A stretch of 64,000 nt of DNA from the NCBI RefSeq assembly GCF_013282095.1, contig NZ_BLTJ01000001.1, forward strand, positions 248,001 through 312,000. Reading direction: 5' to 3'. Positions 17,959-28,047 of this stretch are shown in pieces. Each line of letters opens with the position of its first letter. Within the stretch, counting starts at the first letter, position 1. The notes under the pieces are model-generated. The model searched no databases. It was not told the DNA's origin and worked only from the letters and a program-made list of their open reading frames with translations. The position numbers and the translations under genes were made by a program. Origin of the DNA: Enterocloster alcoholdehydrogenati (lineage in GTDB: Bacteria > Bacillota > Clostridia > Lachnospirales > Lachnospiraceae).

Positions 17959-18897
17959 TTATGATTTTATTTGAGGGCTGCCGCTCTGAAGGGACAATAC
18001 TTTAAAATATCCCTTCAGTTCCTGTGCCGTGCACTGCTTTTCATTCAGAAGCTTCTTTACAAGAGCCATATGCCTGCGGATCTGTTTTCCGGCAGTTTCT
18101 CCGGCCTCAGAATCCACACATTTTCCGATCAGCTCCTCTATCTCCTTTAAGTCCCCTTCCTGATCTTCCTTTTCGCGCAGCTGTTCTAAAAATTTCTGCT
18201 CCTTAAGAGTCAGGTTTGCCTCAGCCAGCAGATCCGGTCTGCGCTCAAGGGTTCTGCGGATGGACTGCTCCCGCCTCCAGGCTTCAATGTTTCTGTGATG
18301 GCCGGTAAGAAGCACCTCCGGCACCGCCCGGCCCTCATAGATCTCCGGCCGGGTGTACTGGGGATATTCTAAAAGGTTGTCGTAAAAGGACTCTACCTCT
18401 GCGGAATCCCCATTTCCCAAAACCCCCGGAACCAGGCGGGAAATACAGTCGATCATCACCATGGCAGGCAGTTCGCCGCCGGTAAGGACAAAATCGCCCA
18501 GGGACAGATACTCTGCCCCTATAGCCTCCAGGGCGCGCTCATCAATGCCCTCATAGTGGCCGCAGAGGAACGCAAGATCCTCTTCCCCGGCCAGTTCACC
18601 TGCGATCTTCTGATCAAAAACCCTGCCCTGAGGCGTCATATAGATCACTCTGGGGCGTTTTCCCAGACGGCGGCACAGATCCTCATAGGCGTCGCATACC
18701 GGCCCCGGCTGCATCACCATACCGGCTCCGCCGCCGTAAGGGGCGTCGTCTACATGGCGGTGCTTATCTTTTGAATAGGCACGGATATCCACTGCCTCTA
18801 CCCCGATTGCTCCGCTTTCCATCGCCCGGCCGGTGATACTGGTTCCCAAACCGTCCATGACCATATCAGGAAACAGGGTGAGTATATGAAAATTCAT
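17959..18897 (-). CDS. trmD: tRNA (guanosine(37)-N1)-methyltransferase with C-terminal extension
   Basis: Methylates G37 next to the anticodon to prevent frameshifting. SPOUT-fold motifs are intact: D-D-x-P-Y-G-G-G-A-G-M-V, C-G-H-Y-E-G-I-D-E-R and the AdoMet knot G-D-F-V-L-T-G-G-E-L. The protein is 312 aa, about 65-75 residues longer than the usual 240-250. The extra part is charged and helical and has no domain I recognise. It starts just after mutS; the usual neighbour rimM is not in the window. Confidence 0.93.
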   Translation of the reverse strand: MNFHILTLFPDMVMDGLGTSITGRAMESGAIGVEAVDIRAYSKDKHRHVDDAPYGGGAGMVMQPGPVCDAYEDLCRRLGKRPRVIYMTPQGRVFDQKIAGELAGEEDLAFLCGHYEGIDERALEAIGAEYLSLGDFVLTGGELPAMVMIDCISRLVPGVLGNGDSAEVESFYDNLLEYPQYTRPEIYEGRAVPEVLLTGHHRNIEAWRREQSIRRTLERRPDLLAEANLTLKEQKFLEQLREKEDQEGDLKEIEELIGKCVDSEAGETAGKQIRRHMALVKKLLNEKQCTAQELKGYFKVLSLQSGSPQIKS

Positions 18898-18903
18898 GTA
18901 TAT

Positions 18904-21573
18904 TTACTCCTTCCATCGGTTTTTCAGCTTTGTCTGAAGCCGGTACAGGGTATTCATGGCGTCAATGGGCGTCATTGTGGAAAGTTCCAGACCATCCAGC
19001 TCCTTTATAATATCATCATCCTTTACTGTGTCAAAGAAGGTAAGCTGCTGCAGATCCACTTCATCGGGCTTTGGCACCGCCTTATGCTGGGCTGTATTGG
19101 CGTTGGCCTGGGCAATCTCTCTGGCTCTGGAGGTGATATCATGTTCACTCAGATCGCCGGCGATCTCCCTGGCCCGGCTGATCACGGAGTCCGGCACTCC
19201 GGCCAGTTTGGCTACCTGAATACCGTAGCTTTTATCAGCGCCGCCCCGGACAATCTTTCGCAGGAACACGATATCGTCTCCCTGCTCCTTCACCGCTATG
19301 CAGTAATTTTTCACCCCTGCTATGGTGCCTTCCAGCTCCGTCAGTTCATGATAATGCGTGGCAAACAGCGTCTTGGCCCCTAATAGCTTTGTACTGCTGA
19401 TATGTTCGATCACTGCCCAGGCGATGGAAAGCCCGTCAAAGGTACTGGTTCCCCGGCCGATCTCATCCAGCACCAGAAGGCTGTTTCTGGTAGCATTACG
19501 CAGGATATTTGCTACCTCGGTCATCTCCACCATAAAGGTACTCTGGCCGCTGGCCAGATCATCAGAAGCTCCCACACGGGTAAAGATCCGGTCGCAGATG
19601 CCGATCTCCGCCTCCTGAGCCGGCACAAAGCTTCCCAGCTGAGCCATAAGGACAATCAGCGCCACCTGGCGCATATAGGTGGATTTTCCCGCCATATTAG
19701 GGCCGGTTATCACGGAAAGGCGGTTCTTTCCATTGTCCAGGAAGGTGTCATTTGCCACAAACAGATCGTCCCGCATCATCTGTTCCACCACCGGATGGCG
19801 GCCGTTTTTGATGTGGATCACACCCTTTTCGTTGATGGATGGCTTTACATAGTTGCGGCGGGTGGCTACAGAGGAAAGAGAACAGAACACATCCGTTCCC
19901 GCAATGGCTCTGGCCGTCTGCTGGATCCGTACCACCTGCGCGGCGATGGCGTCTCTCACACCGCAGAACAGGTCGTATTCCAGGGCTACCAGTTTCTCCT
20001 CAGCCCCCAGGATCACATCCTCCAGCTGCTTTAACTCATCTGTGGTAAACCGCTCGGCGTTTGTAAGGGTCTGCTTACGGACAAAGTACGCCGGCACCAT
20101 ATCCTTAAAGGAATTGGTGACCTCAAAATAATAACCGAATACCTTATTATACTTGACCTTCAGGGTCTTGATCCCCGTTTTTTCCTTCTCATTTGCCTCC
20201 AGCTGGGCCAGCCAGGTCTTTCCCTCTGTCTTGGCGCTGCGCAGCCGGTCTGCCTCCTCATGATAGCCTTCTTTGATGATGCCGCCTTCGCGGACGGTAA
20301 TAGGCGGATCCTCTACGATAGAGCGGTCGATCAGATCCCACAGATCTTCCAGCGGATCCAGCCCGTCCTCCAATTCCCTTAAAAGGTCGGAGCAAAATTC
20401 CTTTAACAGTTTCTTGATATGGGGCAGCATTTCCAGGGAGGTCTTAAAGGCAATCAGATCCCTGGGGCTGGCCGTCTTGTAGCTGATCCGGCCGATGAGA
20501 CGCTCCAGATCGTACACCGGGTTCAGATACTCTCCCAGTTCTTCCCTGGAAATATAATTCATGTTCAGTTCCTCCACCGCATCCTGACGGCGGAGGATCT
20601 CTGACCGGTGGATCAGGGGCTGCTCAATAAAACTGCGCAGAAGTCTGGCTCCCATGGCGGTTTTCGTCTTGTCAAGAACCCATAAGAGCGTGCCTCTCTT
20701 CTGCTTTTCACGCATGGTTTCCACCAGCTCCAGATTCCGTCTGGTGGAGGTGTCGATCACCATGTACTGACCCGTGGAATAGGGGGTGATGGCCGTAATG
20801 TGCTCCAGTGTGCTCTTTTGAGTCTCATACATATATTCCATCACCGCTCCTGCGGCAATGATGCCGGTGCCGTAGTCCTCCAGTCCCAGACCGCTTAGAG
20901 AGCCTACCTTAAAGTGCTCCTTCAGTATCTTCCTGCAGGACTCGTCTCCGAAGAAATGGCTGTCCAGGGCAGAGATGGCCATATTATAGCGGTTCTTCAG
21001 ATCCTCCAGGTCCACCCCTGACATATAAAAGGCGTTGTTGCAGATAATCTCCGAAGGAGAAAACTTATTGATTTCATCAAACAGCTCCCTGTCTGATTCT
21101 ACCTCTGTCACCAGGAATTCTCCCGTACTGATGTCCGCAGTGGAAATGCCGTAGCGGCCGTCTAAATACACAACGCCCATCAGATAATTATTTTTCGTCT
21201 CATCCAGAGCCTGGGCGCTGGTAATGGTGCCGGGAGTTACCACCCGGATCACCTCGCGCTTCACAAGGCCCTTTGCCAGCTTCGGATCCTCCATCTGCTC
21301 GGCAATGGCTACCTTGTAGCCCTTCTGCACCAGGCGGTTTAAATAGGAGTCGACGGCATGGTAGGGAACGCCGCACATGGGTGCCCGCTCCTTAAGGCCG
21401 CACTCCTTTCCCGTCAGAGTGATTTCCAGCGCTTTTGAAGCAGCCAGGGCGTCGTCAAAGAACATTTCATAAAAGTCTCCCAGACGGTAAAAGAGAATAC
21501 AGTCCGGGTATTCCTTTTTTGTCTCCATGTAATGCCGCATCATGGGAGACAGCTGTGAATAATCGATCTCCAC
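18904..21573 (-). CDS. mutS: DNA mismatch repair ATPase MutS
   Basis: Recognises mismatches and small loops and starts repair. The N-terminal mismatch-binding domain contains the family F-Y-E-M-F-F-D-D-A block. The C-terminal ATPase has Walker A GPNMAGKST (about residue 620), LDEIGRGTSTFDG and T-H-Y-H-E-L-T. It is full length at 889 aa. It is preceded by miaB (12-base gap) and followed by trmD. mutL is not in the window. Confidence 0.96.
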   Translation of the reverse strand: MEIDYSQLSPMMRHYMETKKEYPDCILFYRLGDFYEMFFDDALAASKALEITLTGKECGLKERAPMCGVPYHAVDSYLNRLVQKGYKVAIAEQMEDPKLAKGLVKREVIRVVTPGTITSAQALDETKNNYLMGVVYLDGRYGISTADISTGEFLVTEVESDRELFDEINKFSPSEIICNNAFYMSGVDLEDLKNRYNMAISALDSHFFGDESCRKILKEHFKVGSLSGLGLEDYGTGIIAAGAVMEYMYETQKSTLEHITAITPYSTGQYMVIDTSTRRNLELVETMREKQKRGTLLWVLDKTKTAMGARLLRSFIEQPLIHRSEILRRQDAVEELNMNYISREELGEYLNPVYDLERLIGRISYKTASPRDLIAFKTSLEMLPHIKKLLKEFCSDLLRELEDGLDPLEDLWDLIDRSIVEDPPITVREGGIIKEGYHEEADRLRSAKTEGKTWLAQLEANEKEKTGIKTLKVKYNKVFGYYFEVTNSFKDMVPAYFVRKQTLTNAERFTTDELKQLEDVILGAEEKLVALEYDLFCGVRDAIAAQVVRIQQTARAIAGTDVFCSLSSVATRRNYVKPSINEKGVIHIKNGRHPVVEQMMRDDLFVANDTFLDNGKNRLSVITGPNMAGKSTYMRQVALIVLMAQLGSFVPAQEAEIGICDRIFTRVGASDDLASGQSTFMVEMTEVANILRNATRNSLLVLDEIGRGTSTFDGLSIAWAVIEHISSTKLLGAKTLFATHYHELTELEGTIAGVKNYCIAVKEQGDDIVFLRKIVRGGADKSYGIQVAKLAGVPDSVISRAREIAGDLSEHDITSRAREIAQANANTAQHKAVPKPDEVDLQQLTFFDTVKDDDIIKELDGLELSTMTPIDAMNTLYRLQTKLKNRWKE

Positions 21574-21586
21574 GGTGATTCCTCCC

Positions 21587-23134
21587 TTAGTCCTGATAGA
21601 TCCGGCCCATATAGTAAAAGCCCCGGCTCTCTTCCAGATATACGTCTTTAAGCGTGCCGATCATAGAGGCATCGCCCGGAAAATGAACCACTGTGTTATT
21701 AGACATACGTCCGGTCACAAGTTCGGGGGAATGGTCGTTGACCTCCTCCACCAGCACCTGCTGTACCGTATGCACATCCCGGCCGCAGACTTCTGCGGAA
21801 ATCTCCTGAACCTCTTTTAACAGCCGGTCAAAACGGGCCTTAACCACCTCCTCCGGCACCTGGCCTTCCATCGAAGCCGCCGGTGTGCCGGTACGCTTGG
21901 AGTAGATGAAGGTAAAGGCGCTGTCAAAGCGAACCTTTCTCACTACATCCAGAGTCTCCTCGAAATCCTCATTAGTCTCTCCGGGAAAACCTACAATAAT
22001 ATCCGTTGTCAGAGAGATATCCGGAATAGACGTCTTTATCTTCTTTGCCAGCGCTAAGAACTGCTCCTTTGTATAATGGCGGTTCATGACTTTTAGGATC
22101 CGGGAGCTTCCTGACTGCAGGGGCAGGTGGAGATGACGGCAGATCTTCTTTGACTGGGCCATTACCTGGATCAGCTCATCTGAGAGATCCTTGGGATGGG
22201 ATGTCATAAAGCGAATCCGCTCCAGACCATCGATCATTTCCACCTCCTGTAAAAGCTGTGCAAAGGTCATGGGCGTCTCCAGGTTCTTGCCGTAGGAATT
22301 TACATTTTGTCCTAAGAGCATAACCTCCACCACGCCGTCTGCCACCAGCCTTTTGATTTCTTTTATTATTTCCTCCGGCTTTCTGCTGCGCTCTCTGCCT
22401 CTTACATAAGGCACGATGCAGTAGCTGCAGAAATTATTGCAGCCGAACATGATGTTGACTCCAGACTTAAAGGGATATTTCCGCTCCACGGGAAGATCCT
22501 CTACAATCATATCCGTATCCTTCCACACATCCACCACCATCCGGTGTCTGGCGTGAAGGCCCGCTTCTTCCCTTTCAGTTTCCTCTTCCCTCGCCTCCAG
22601 GCAGGCGCTTACCAGCTCCGCCAGCTTGAAAATATTATGGGTGCCGAAGATCAGATCTACGTAGCGGTAGCTCTTTTTGATCTTCTCCACCACCTCCTTT
22701 TCCTGCATCATGCAGCCGCACAGAGCGATCATCATGTGGGGATACTTTTTCTTTCTGGCTCCTAACTGGCCCAGACGGCCGTATACTCTTAAGTTGGCAT
22801 TTTCCCGGACTGTACAGGTGTTGTAGAGAACAAAGTCTGCCTCCTCCGTATCCACGGACTCATAGCCGACAGCCTCTAAGATGCCTAAGAGCTTCTCCGA
22901 GTCTCTTGCGTTCATCTGGCAGCCGAAGGTGGTTATATGGAAGGTTCCGTACCGTTTCTTATCAAGTAAGTGTTCAAGCTGTTCTTTCCCGTAAATGGTC
23001 TCTGCCTCTCCTGATGCAACCATCTTCTCAAACCGCTCTTTTAACAGCCTGCTGGCCCGCTCTATAAAATAATACTGTCTGTCCGGTTCATTCTGCGGCA
23101 CTAATCCGATCTCTTTCTCATTCATGTGTTTCAT
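21587..23134 (-). CDS. miaB: tRNA-2-methylthio-N6-dimethylallyladenosine synthase MiaB
   Basis: Radical SAM methylthiotransferase that modifies A37 of tRNAs reading UNN codons. The N-terminal MTTase domain has three cluster cysteines (T-F-G-C-Q-M-N, Y-N-T-C-T-V-R-E and C-G-C-M-M-Q). The radical SAM motif C-N-N-F-C-S-Y-C lies in the middle, and a TRAM domain forms the C-terminus. The product is 515 aa. An ATG three codons into the reading frame is also possible. Promoter at 23174-23202. Confidence 0.95.
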   Translation of the reverse strand: MKHMNEKEIGLVPQNEPDRQYYFIERASRLLKERFEKMVASGEAETIYGKEQLEHLLDKKRYGTFHITTFGCQMNARDSEKLLGILEAVGYESVDTEEADFVLYNTCTVRENANLRVYGRLGQLGARKKKYPHMMIALCGCMMQEKEVVEKIKKSYRYVDLIFGTHNIFKLAELVSACLEAREEETEREEAGLHARHRMVVDVWKDTDMIVEDLPVERKYPFKSGVNIMFGCNNFCSYCIVPYVRGRERSRKPEEIIKEIKRLVADGVVEVMLLGQNVNSYGKNLETPMTFAQLLQEVEMIDGLERIRFMTSHPKDLSDELIQVMAQSKKICRHLHLPLQSGSSRILKVMNRHYTKEQFLALAKKIKTSIPDISLTTDIIVGFPGETNEDFEETLDVVRKVRFDSAFTFIYSKRTGTPAASMEGQVPEEVVKARFDRLLKEVQEISAEVCGRDVHTVQQVLVEEVNDHSPELVTGRMSNNTVVHFPGDASMIGTLKDVYLEESRGFYYMGRIYQD

Positions 23135-23173
23135 TAACTCTCTTTCATTGCTTTATACCTTTACATTTCTTGG

Positions 23174-23202
23174 ATTATAGCATAGACGCCGCAAAACCGC
23201 AA
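23174..23202 (-). promoter_or_regulatory. Sigma-A promoter of the miaB-mutS-trmD run
   Basis: Minus strand TTGCGG (23202-23197), 17-base spacer, TATAAT (23179-23174), 40 bases before the miaB start. Confidence 0.65.
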
Positions 23203-23268
23203 TGCGAAAGATACGCTTAAGACCACAGCCGCCAGAGACTGCTCCTTTTGCCGGATCGTTTCAGCAGG

Positions 23269-26043
23269 TCAGTGGACGTGGTCTCTGTACCGCGGCGCGG
23301 CTCCCTGCAGACAGTGCCGCGCCGGAAATTTCCCCTCCATCCGGTGTTCCCTCACCTCGTTACCCGGCGTATTCTTAATGGTTTCTTTATACCCCCCCCC
23401 CCAAGTTCCAATAACCAAACCATCAATCTCTCCCAAACAACCGGCACCAGGGGCAGTATCTTCATTACCTGCCTGGTTTCTCAGAAGATATGCCATAATG
23501 CAAAGTTCAGAAACATCTTTATGGCAGTGACGGGGATTGTCTATGCCGATCAAGCCGACTATTTTTTTATCTTTTTTAACCGGCGCGGCAAGCAGGCGGC
23601 GGGTTCCCCTGCGGCTCATGATCTCCCATACCTCCGGGCAGTCCTTTCGTATTGAATCCAGATTCAAAACCACAGACGGCTCTCCTTTATTAAATTCTTC
23701 CACCCATCTGTGCAGAGCATGGGACGGGATATTCTGAAGTTCTTCCTTTCCTGAAAGAATGCCATCCCCGCACCATTCAAAGGCACAGTTCCAGAAAGCT
23801 CCCCCCTTATCAGCCGTCAGCATATACGCGCGGTCCGCTCTGTAAAATTCCCCGATGGACTGCAGTCCCTTCCCTATTCCCTCTGACACACTGGAGCCAT
23901 CCGCCAGCAGTCTGATGCAGGATACCACATTTGTCCCAAAATCCAGCTTCGACTGAATATCCTCGCTTACATACTCTCTGTCTGTGATATCGATGGCGAT
24001 CTCAAGGCGGGCTTTTTTTCCTTTCCATGAAATCAGCTTGTCTTTAAGCAGAAAATGACGTCCCAGAAAGGTATTTTCCTGCTCCCACAAATAGAATTTT
24101 TCATTGCTGATCTTACTGTTTGTACAGAATTCACAGGGCTCCTTGCGCCCCTGGATCACGTTATAGCATTTCATTCCCTTATAGTCGCGGATTCCCGTAA
24201 ATCTGCGTCCGGCAGGATTTATATAATAGAGCTCATAGCTGTCAATGTCGCTGACAAAAACGATTTCATCCATCGACTCCACGATAATCTCCATGTTTTC
24301 CTGTTCCTCTGCCTCAGGTATGTTCCTCTCTTTCCCGGTGCAGGAGAGTTCCATGAAATGCTTCTGGCGCTCCCTGCAGTCTTTATAGCGGGGGCTGTCC
24401 TCCTTTATATAGTATTCTTCAAACTCTCCGGTCTCATAGGGTTTCGCAAACAAATAGCCCTGATAGAGATCCGGTTCCATCTCCTTTAAGACCGAAAGCT
24501 CCTCTTCTGTTTCCACCCCCTCGCAGCAGACACGGATCTGCGCGCTGTGGGCCAGTTCAATCATATTGCTGATCAGCCGGCAGTTATAGGCGCTGTGCTG
24601 GATCCTGTTTACAAAACAGCGGTCTATTTTTACCTCATTGATTTCCATGCTTTTTAGATATCCCAGGCTGGAATATCCTGTGCCGAAGTCATCAATGGCG
24701 ATCTGTATCCCATGTTTCTTCCATGTGTAAAAGATCCGGTTAAAATACTGGTAATTCTGCAGCTGCATACTTTCCGTCATCTCCAGGGTAAGGCAGCTGC
24801 CGGGCAGTCCCGTCTTTTTGAGCAGTTCCAGCACCATTCCCGTGATCTCCTCGCTGCGCATCTGGACGTAGGAAACATTTACGCTTATATGGAAATTGGG
24901 CAGCGTTTCTCTCCAGAGTTTACACTGCTTTAAAGCCGTCTCCAGCACCCATTTTCCCACCGGTATCATCATGTCGGTCTGTTCCAGGATGGGAATAAAT
25001 ATTTCAGGGCTGATGGTTCCGCGGGTAGGGGAACTGTACCTGAGAAGAGCCTCTGCTCCAAAGACGCTGTAGTCCTTCTGCTGTATCTGCGGCTGATAGC
25101 ACAGATAAAATCCAAAAAAATCATACTTGATACATTCCCTTAGTTCCTCCTGCAGATCGATGATATCCAGCCTTTTTTCATAATCTTCCGGCGAGAAAAA
25201 GACCAGTTTGTTTTTTCCGTACCGCTTGGCGCGGTCCAGCGCCGTCTCTGCGTACTGGTACAGAATCTCCGCTGTTTCTATGGTTTCCTCTGTTCTTTCG
25301 CCATAGGCGACCGCGCCGCCTGATACCGTACAATAAGGATCCAGCTTTTCCTGAAGCGACGTATAGAGTTCCTCCACTGTTTTTCTCCTCTGCGCTTCCA
25401 GATTTACGGCATAGCGGTCTCCGTCCAGCCGATAAATTTTATAGGATGGATCTACAACCTCCTCCATCATGGCTGTGATGGTTTTTAAAATATAATTCCC
25501 ATAGCCTCTGCCATATTTCATGTTGATGGCCTGGAGCTCATCTACTCCAAGCATCAGGAGGTATCCCTTTTTTCCTGCTTTTTCTAACTTTTCTATATCC
25601 CGGTAAAAACATTCCCCGTTGAGAAGCCCTGTCAGAGAGTCCACCTTATGTTCAAAAACGGTGTCTGATATCCTTCCAATCACCACCTCTGACGTTCCAT
25701 TTTTCTCTAAGCGGGATTTTCCTCTGACACTGACCCAGATCCTGTCTCCGTTCCGGTCAATCAGGCGACATTCTGTATTAAATTCTGTGACTGTCCCATG
25801 TTTTATCTGTTCCCATGCATTTTTTACTTCCCCATAATCCCTGCTGTATACAATCTTTTCAAAATCCTTGATGCAGTACCGGTTATTTTTACTGCATGGC
25901 AGATTATACGTTTCACAAATTTTACCGGGAAAATAAATTTCTTCTGTGGTTATATTCAGGATAAACAAATAATCTTCTGTGGTTCCTTCCAGGAATTTGA
26001 TCCATTCTGAATACTGTTCTATCGTATCCGTTGTATGCTCCAT
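23269..26043 (-). CDS. c-di-GMP phosphodiesterase-type protein: PAS, degenerate GGDEF, EAL, PAS-like and GAF-like
   Basis: 924 aa, no transmembrane segment seen, so probably a cytosolic c-di-GMP sensor/enzyme. A PAS-like domain comes first (about 15-130). The GGDEF domain (about 131-285) has its signature changed to DGDRY at 207-211, so cyclase activity is unlikely. The EAL domain (about 300-540) looks active: EAL at 331-333, N389, E421, DDFGTG at 451, K472, E508 and QGY at 528. The C-terminal part resembles PAS then GAF. An 11-G run on the coding strand (23392-23402) lies about 40 codons before the stop; one extra or one missing base would shorten the protein there. It sits next to a chemoreceptor gene, which suggests a role in motility control. 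Confidence 0.85.
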   Translation of the reverse strand: MEHTTDTIEQYSEWIKFLEGTTEDYLFILNITTEEIYFPGKICETYNLPCSKNNRYCIKDFEKIVYSRDYGEVKNAWEQIKHGTVTEFNTECRLIDRNGDRIWVSVRGKSRLEKNGTSEVVIGRISDTVFEHKVDSLTGLLNGECFYRDIEKLEKAGKKGYLLMLGVDELQAINMKYGRGYGNYILKTITAMMEEVVDPSYKIYRLDGDRYAVNLEAQRRKTVEELYTSLQEKLDPYCTVSGGAVAYGERTEETIETAEILYQYAETALDRAKRYGKNKLVFFSPEDYEKRLDIIDLQEELRECIKYDFFGFYLCYQPQIQQKDYSVFGAEALLRYSSPTRGTISPEIFIPILEQTDMMIPVGKWVLETALKQCKLWRETLPNFHISVNVSYVQMRSEEITGMVLELLKKTGLPGSCLTLEMTESMQLQNYQYFNRIFYTWKKHGIQIAIDDFGTGYSSLGYLKSMEINEVKIDRCFVNRIQHSAYNCRLISNMIELAHSAQIRVCCEGVETEEELSVLKEMEPDLYQGYLFAKPYETGEFEEYYIKEDSPRYKDCRERQKHFMELSCTGKERNIPEAEEQENMEIIVESMDEIVFVSDIDSYELYYINPAGRRFTGIRDYKGMKCYNVIQGRKEPCEFCTNSKISNEKFYLWEQENTFLGRHFLLKDKLISWKGKKARLEIAIDITDREYVSEDIQSKLDFGTNVVSCIRLLADGSSVSEGIGKGLQSIGEFYRADRAYMLTADKGGAFWNCAFEWCGDGILSGKEELQNIPSHALHRWVEEFNKGEPSVVLNLDSIRKDCPEVWEIMSRRGTRRLLAAPVKKDKKIVGLIGIDNPRHCHKDVSELCIMAYLLRNQAGNEDTAPGAGCLGEIDGLVIGTWGGGYKETIKNTPGNEVREHRMEGKFPARHCLQGAAPRYRDHVH
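23392..23402. repeat. Homopolymer of 11 C (11 G in the coding strand)
   Basis: Eleven consecutive C inside the 3' end of the EAL-protein gene. By reading, G12 gives a stop two codons later, and G10 shifts to a frame that ends after about a dozen residues. It could be a slippage-prone contingency tract or a sequencing error. Confidence 0.9.
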
Positions 26044-26084
26044 CCATTCGTCCGCCTTTTTAATAGGATCTGACCAATATTATC

Positions 26085-26136
26085 AAAAAATGCCTGTAAG
26101 CAGTATGATTGTGATTCCAAACCACTCCAGGCATTT
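26085..26136 (-). terminator. Terminator after the chemoreceptor gene
   Basis: In the minus transcript AAATGCCTG pairs with CAGGCATTT across a long, partly structured loop and runs into TTTTTT. Confidence 0.6.
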
Positions 26137-26154
26137 CAGATATAGATATATTAC

Positions 26155-27933
26155 TTAGTATTTATCACTGTATTCATCTGCTCCATATGATAAATTACTG
26201 TCAAAATCAGAAACTGTATGCTGCTGTGAAGGCAGATCTGTCTCAGATGTATTTCTCAGTGCGAAACGTCCTACCAGGTCTTTTAAGATCTGAGCCTGAC
26301 TGGACAGCTCCTCGCTGGCAGCGGCGCTTTCCTCAGCCGTAGCGGAGTTGCTCTGAACAACGCTTGAGATCTGTCCAATTCCCTCGTTCACCTGCTTTAC
26401 AGATTCTGCCTGGGACTCGCTGGCAGTTGAGATCTCCTCGATGGTCTGAGCCACATTCTGCACTCCTTCGGTCAGCTGATCCAGGGCCTTGGCCGTATCA
26501 TTGGCGATGCGCGTACCGCGCTCTACCGCGTGAAGAGAACCTTCAATCAGGGACGAGGTATTCTTGGATGCCTCTGCCGATTTGCCTGCCAGGTTGCGCA
26601 CCTCATCTGCCACTACCGCAAATCCCTTTCCTGCCGCGCCGGCACGGGCCGCCTCTACGGCTGCATTCAGCGCCAGGATATTGGTCTGGAATGCGATATC
26701 CTCGATGGTCTTGATGATCTTCCCGATCTCGCTCGAGCTGTCACTGATGTCTGACATGGCAGCCAGCATCTCCTGCATCCGCTGACGGCTTTCTCCTGCC
26801 TGTGCCTTGACTGCGTCTGCCATATCGCTTGCAGTCTTTGCGTTCTGTGCATTCTTCTCCACATTGTCGGAGATCTCGTTGATAGTAGCCGCAAGTTCCT
26901 CCACAGAGGATGCCTGCTCCGTAGCGCCCTGAGACAGGGCCTGCGCTCCGGAAGATACCTGGTCAGAACCGGCTGCCACCTGATCGGCGGACTGTGTTAC
27001 GTTGGCCAGAGTGCTGTTTAAGTTGTCTCTCAGGCGGATCATGGACTCATAAATAGATACGTAAACACCGCGGTATTCTTTCTCCATGGAGGAATTTACA
27101 TTGAAGTTCCCCTTGCTGAATTCGTTGAGCATATGATCCTCATCAGCAACGACGCCCTTAAGGAAGTTAACAACGATCCTCAGATCACGCACAAGCATAC
27201 CCAGCTCGTCTTCTGCCTCATAGTCCACTTCAATATCAAGACTTCCCCTCTCCATATCATTCATGGCCTTCTGGAGCTGCTTTACAGGATTAACAACCGC
27301 ACGGATCAGCGCAAGAGCCATGATGCAGGTGATCACAAGGGCAGCAATGATAATAACTACGGCAACTACATAAAGAATATTGCGCGTTACCATGGAAGTG
27401 TTGTATTCCTTATTGCTGGCCTCCTCTACCTGATCTGCAAATGTCTGCAGATTTTCCGTCGCCTCTTCGATCAGCGGATTATACTGTTCCATCAAAAGCT
27501 TGCTGGACTGACTGTCTGAGAAGGAATCCCCTCTGGAGGTCAGCTCCACAATCTGTGTGCGCAGAGACGTTGCATCCGCAATCTGAGCGCTGAACTGATT
27601 GATCAGTGTCTGGTCTCCCTTGTAATTCGATTTCAGCCAGTCCAGAGACTTGGTCATCTCATCTACATATTCCTGAGCCAGCTGGCCGTACTTGCTGGAA
27701 TCCTCAGAGGTATCGGATATGACCGCCAGCCCCAGATTCTTTAAAGCAGCCTGCAGGTTTACGCGGATCTCATAGGTGTGCATCAGCGCCTGATAGCTCT
27801 GATCGTGAAACTTCACATAGCTCCTGCTGATTGTGGACATTCCATAAAACATTGCCGCCACTGTAACCAGAAAACACGCAATCACGGTGCCGAAGGCTAT
27901 GGTGATCTTCTGACTCATCTTTCGATTTTTCAT
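26155..27933 (-). CDS. Methyl-accepting chemotaxis protein
   Basis: Transmembrane chemoreceptor of 592 aa. TM1 is at about residues 10-34. A four-helix-bundle-like sensor domain of about 150 residues follows, then TM2 at about 187-212, a HAMP domain, and the signalling domain. The conserved hairpin tip reads [21 protein letters not shown]. The ligand is unknown. It is transcribed alone from a sigma-28 type promoter at 27981-28007 and has its own terminator, so it belongs to the flagellar regulon with the cheA operon. Confidence 0.93.
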   Translation of the reverse strand: MKNRKMSQKITIAFGTVIACFLVTVAAMFYGMSTISRSYVKFHDQSYQALMHTYEIRVNLQAALKNLGLAVISDTSEDSSKYGQLAQEYVDEMTKSLDWLKSNYKGDQTLINQFSAQIADATSLRTQIVELTSRGDSFSDSQSSKLLMEQYNPLIEEATENLQTFADQVEEASNKEYNTSMVTRNILYVVAVVIIIAALVITCIMALALIRAVVNPVKQLQKAMNDMERGSLDIEVDYEAEDELGMLVRDLRIVVNFLKGVVADEDHMLNEFSKGNFNVNSSMEKEYRGVYVSIYESMIRLRDNLNSTLANVTQSADQVAAGSDQVSSGAQALSQGATEQASSVEELAATINEISDNVEKNAQNAKTASDMADAVKAQAGESRQRMQEMLAAMSDISDSSSEIGKIIKTIEDIAFQTNILALNAAVEAARAGAAGKGFAVVADEVRNLAGKSAEASKNTSSLIEGSLHAVERGTRIANDTAKALDQLTEGVQNVAQTIEEISTASESQAESVKQVNEGIGQISSVVQSNSATAEESAAASEELSSQAQILKDLVGRFALRNTSETDLPSQQHTVSDFDSNLSYGADEYSDKY

Positions 27934-27980
27934 TGTTCATTCCTCTCCTTAGTATGTGTTAAGAATTCTTATCAGTTTAT

Positions 27981-28007
27981 TTATCGGCAGAAAGCAGGGA
28001 TTGATAA
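27981..28007 (-). promoter_or_regulatory. Sigma-28 promoter of the chemoreceptor
   Basis: Minus strand TTAT (28007-28004), 15-base spacer, GCCGATAA (27988-27981), about 50 bases before the start codon. The same motif and spacing occur at seven other sites in the window. Confidence 0.85.
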
Positions 28008-28014
28008 GGCAGAT

Positions 28015-28045
28015 AAAAAATGAATCCGCTGCCTCTTTCAGGCAG
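28015..28045 (-). terminator. Probable terminator after the polyol-phosphate operon
   Basis: Stem CTGCCT / AGGCAG (28029-28034 and 28040-28045) with a 5-base loop; a T6 run follows 8 bases later on the minus strand. The offset makes it a moderate candidate. Confidence 0.4.
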
Positions 28046-28047
28046 TC

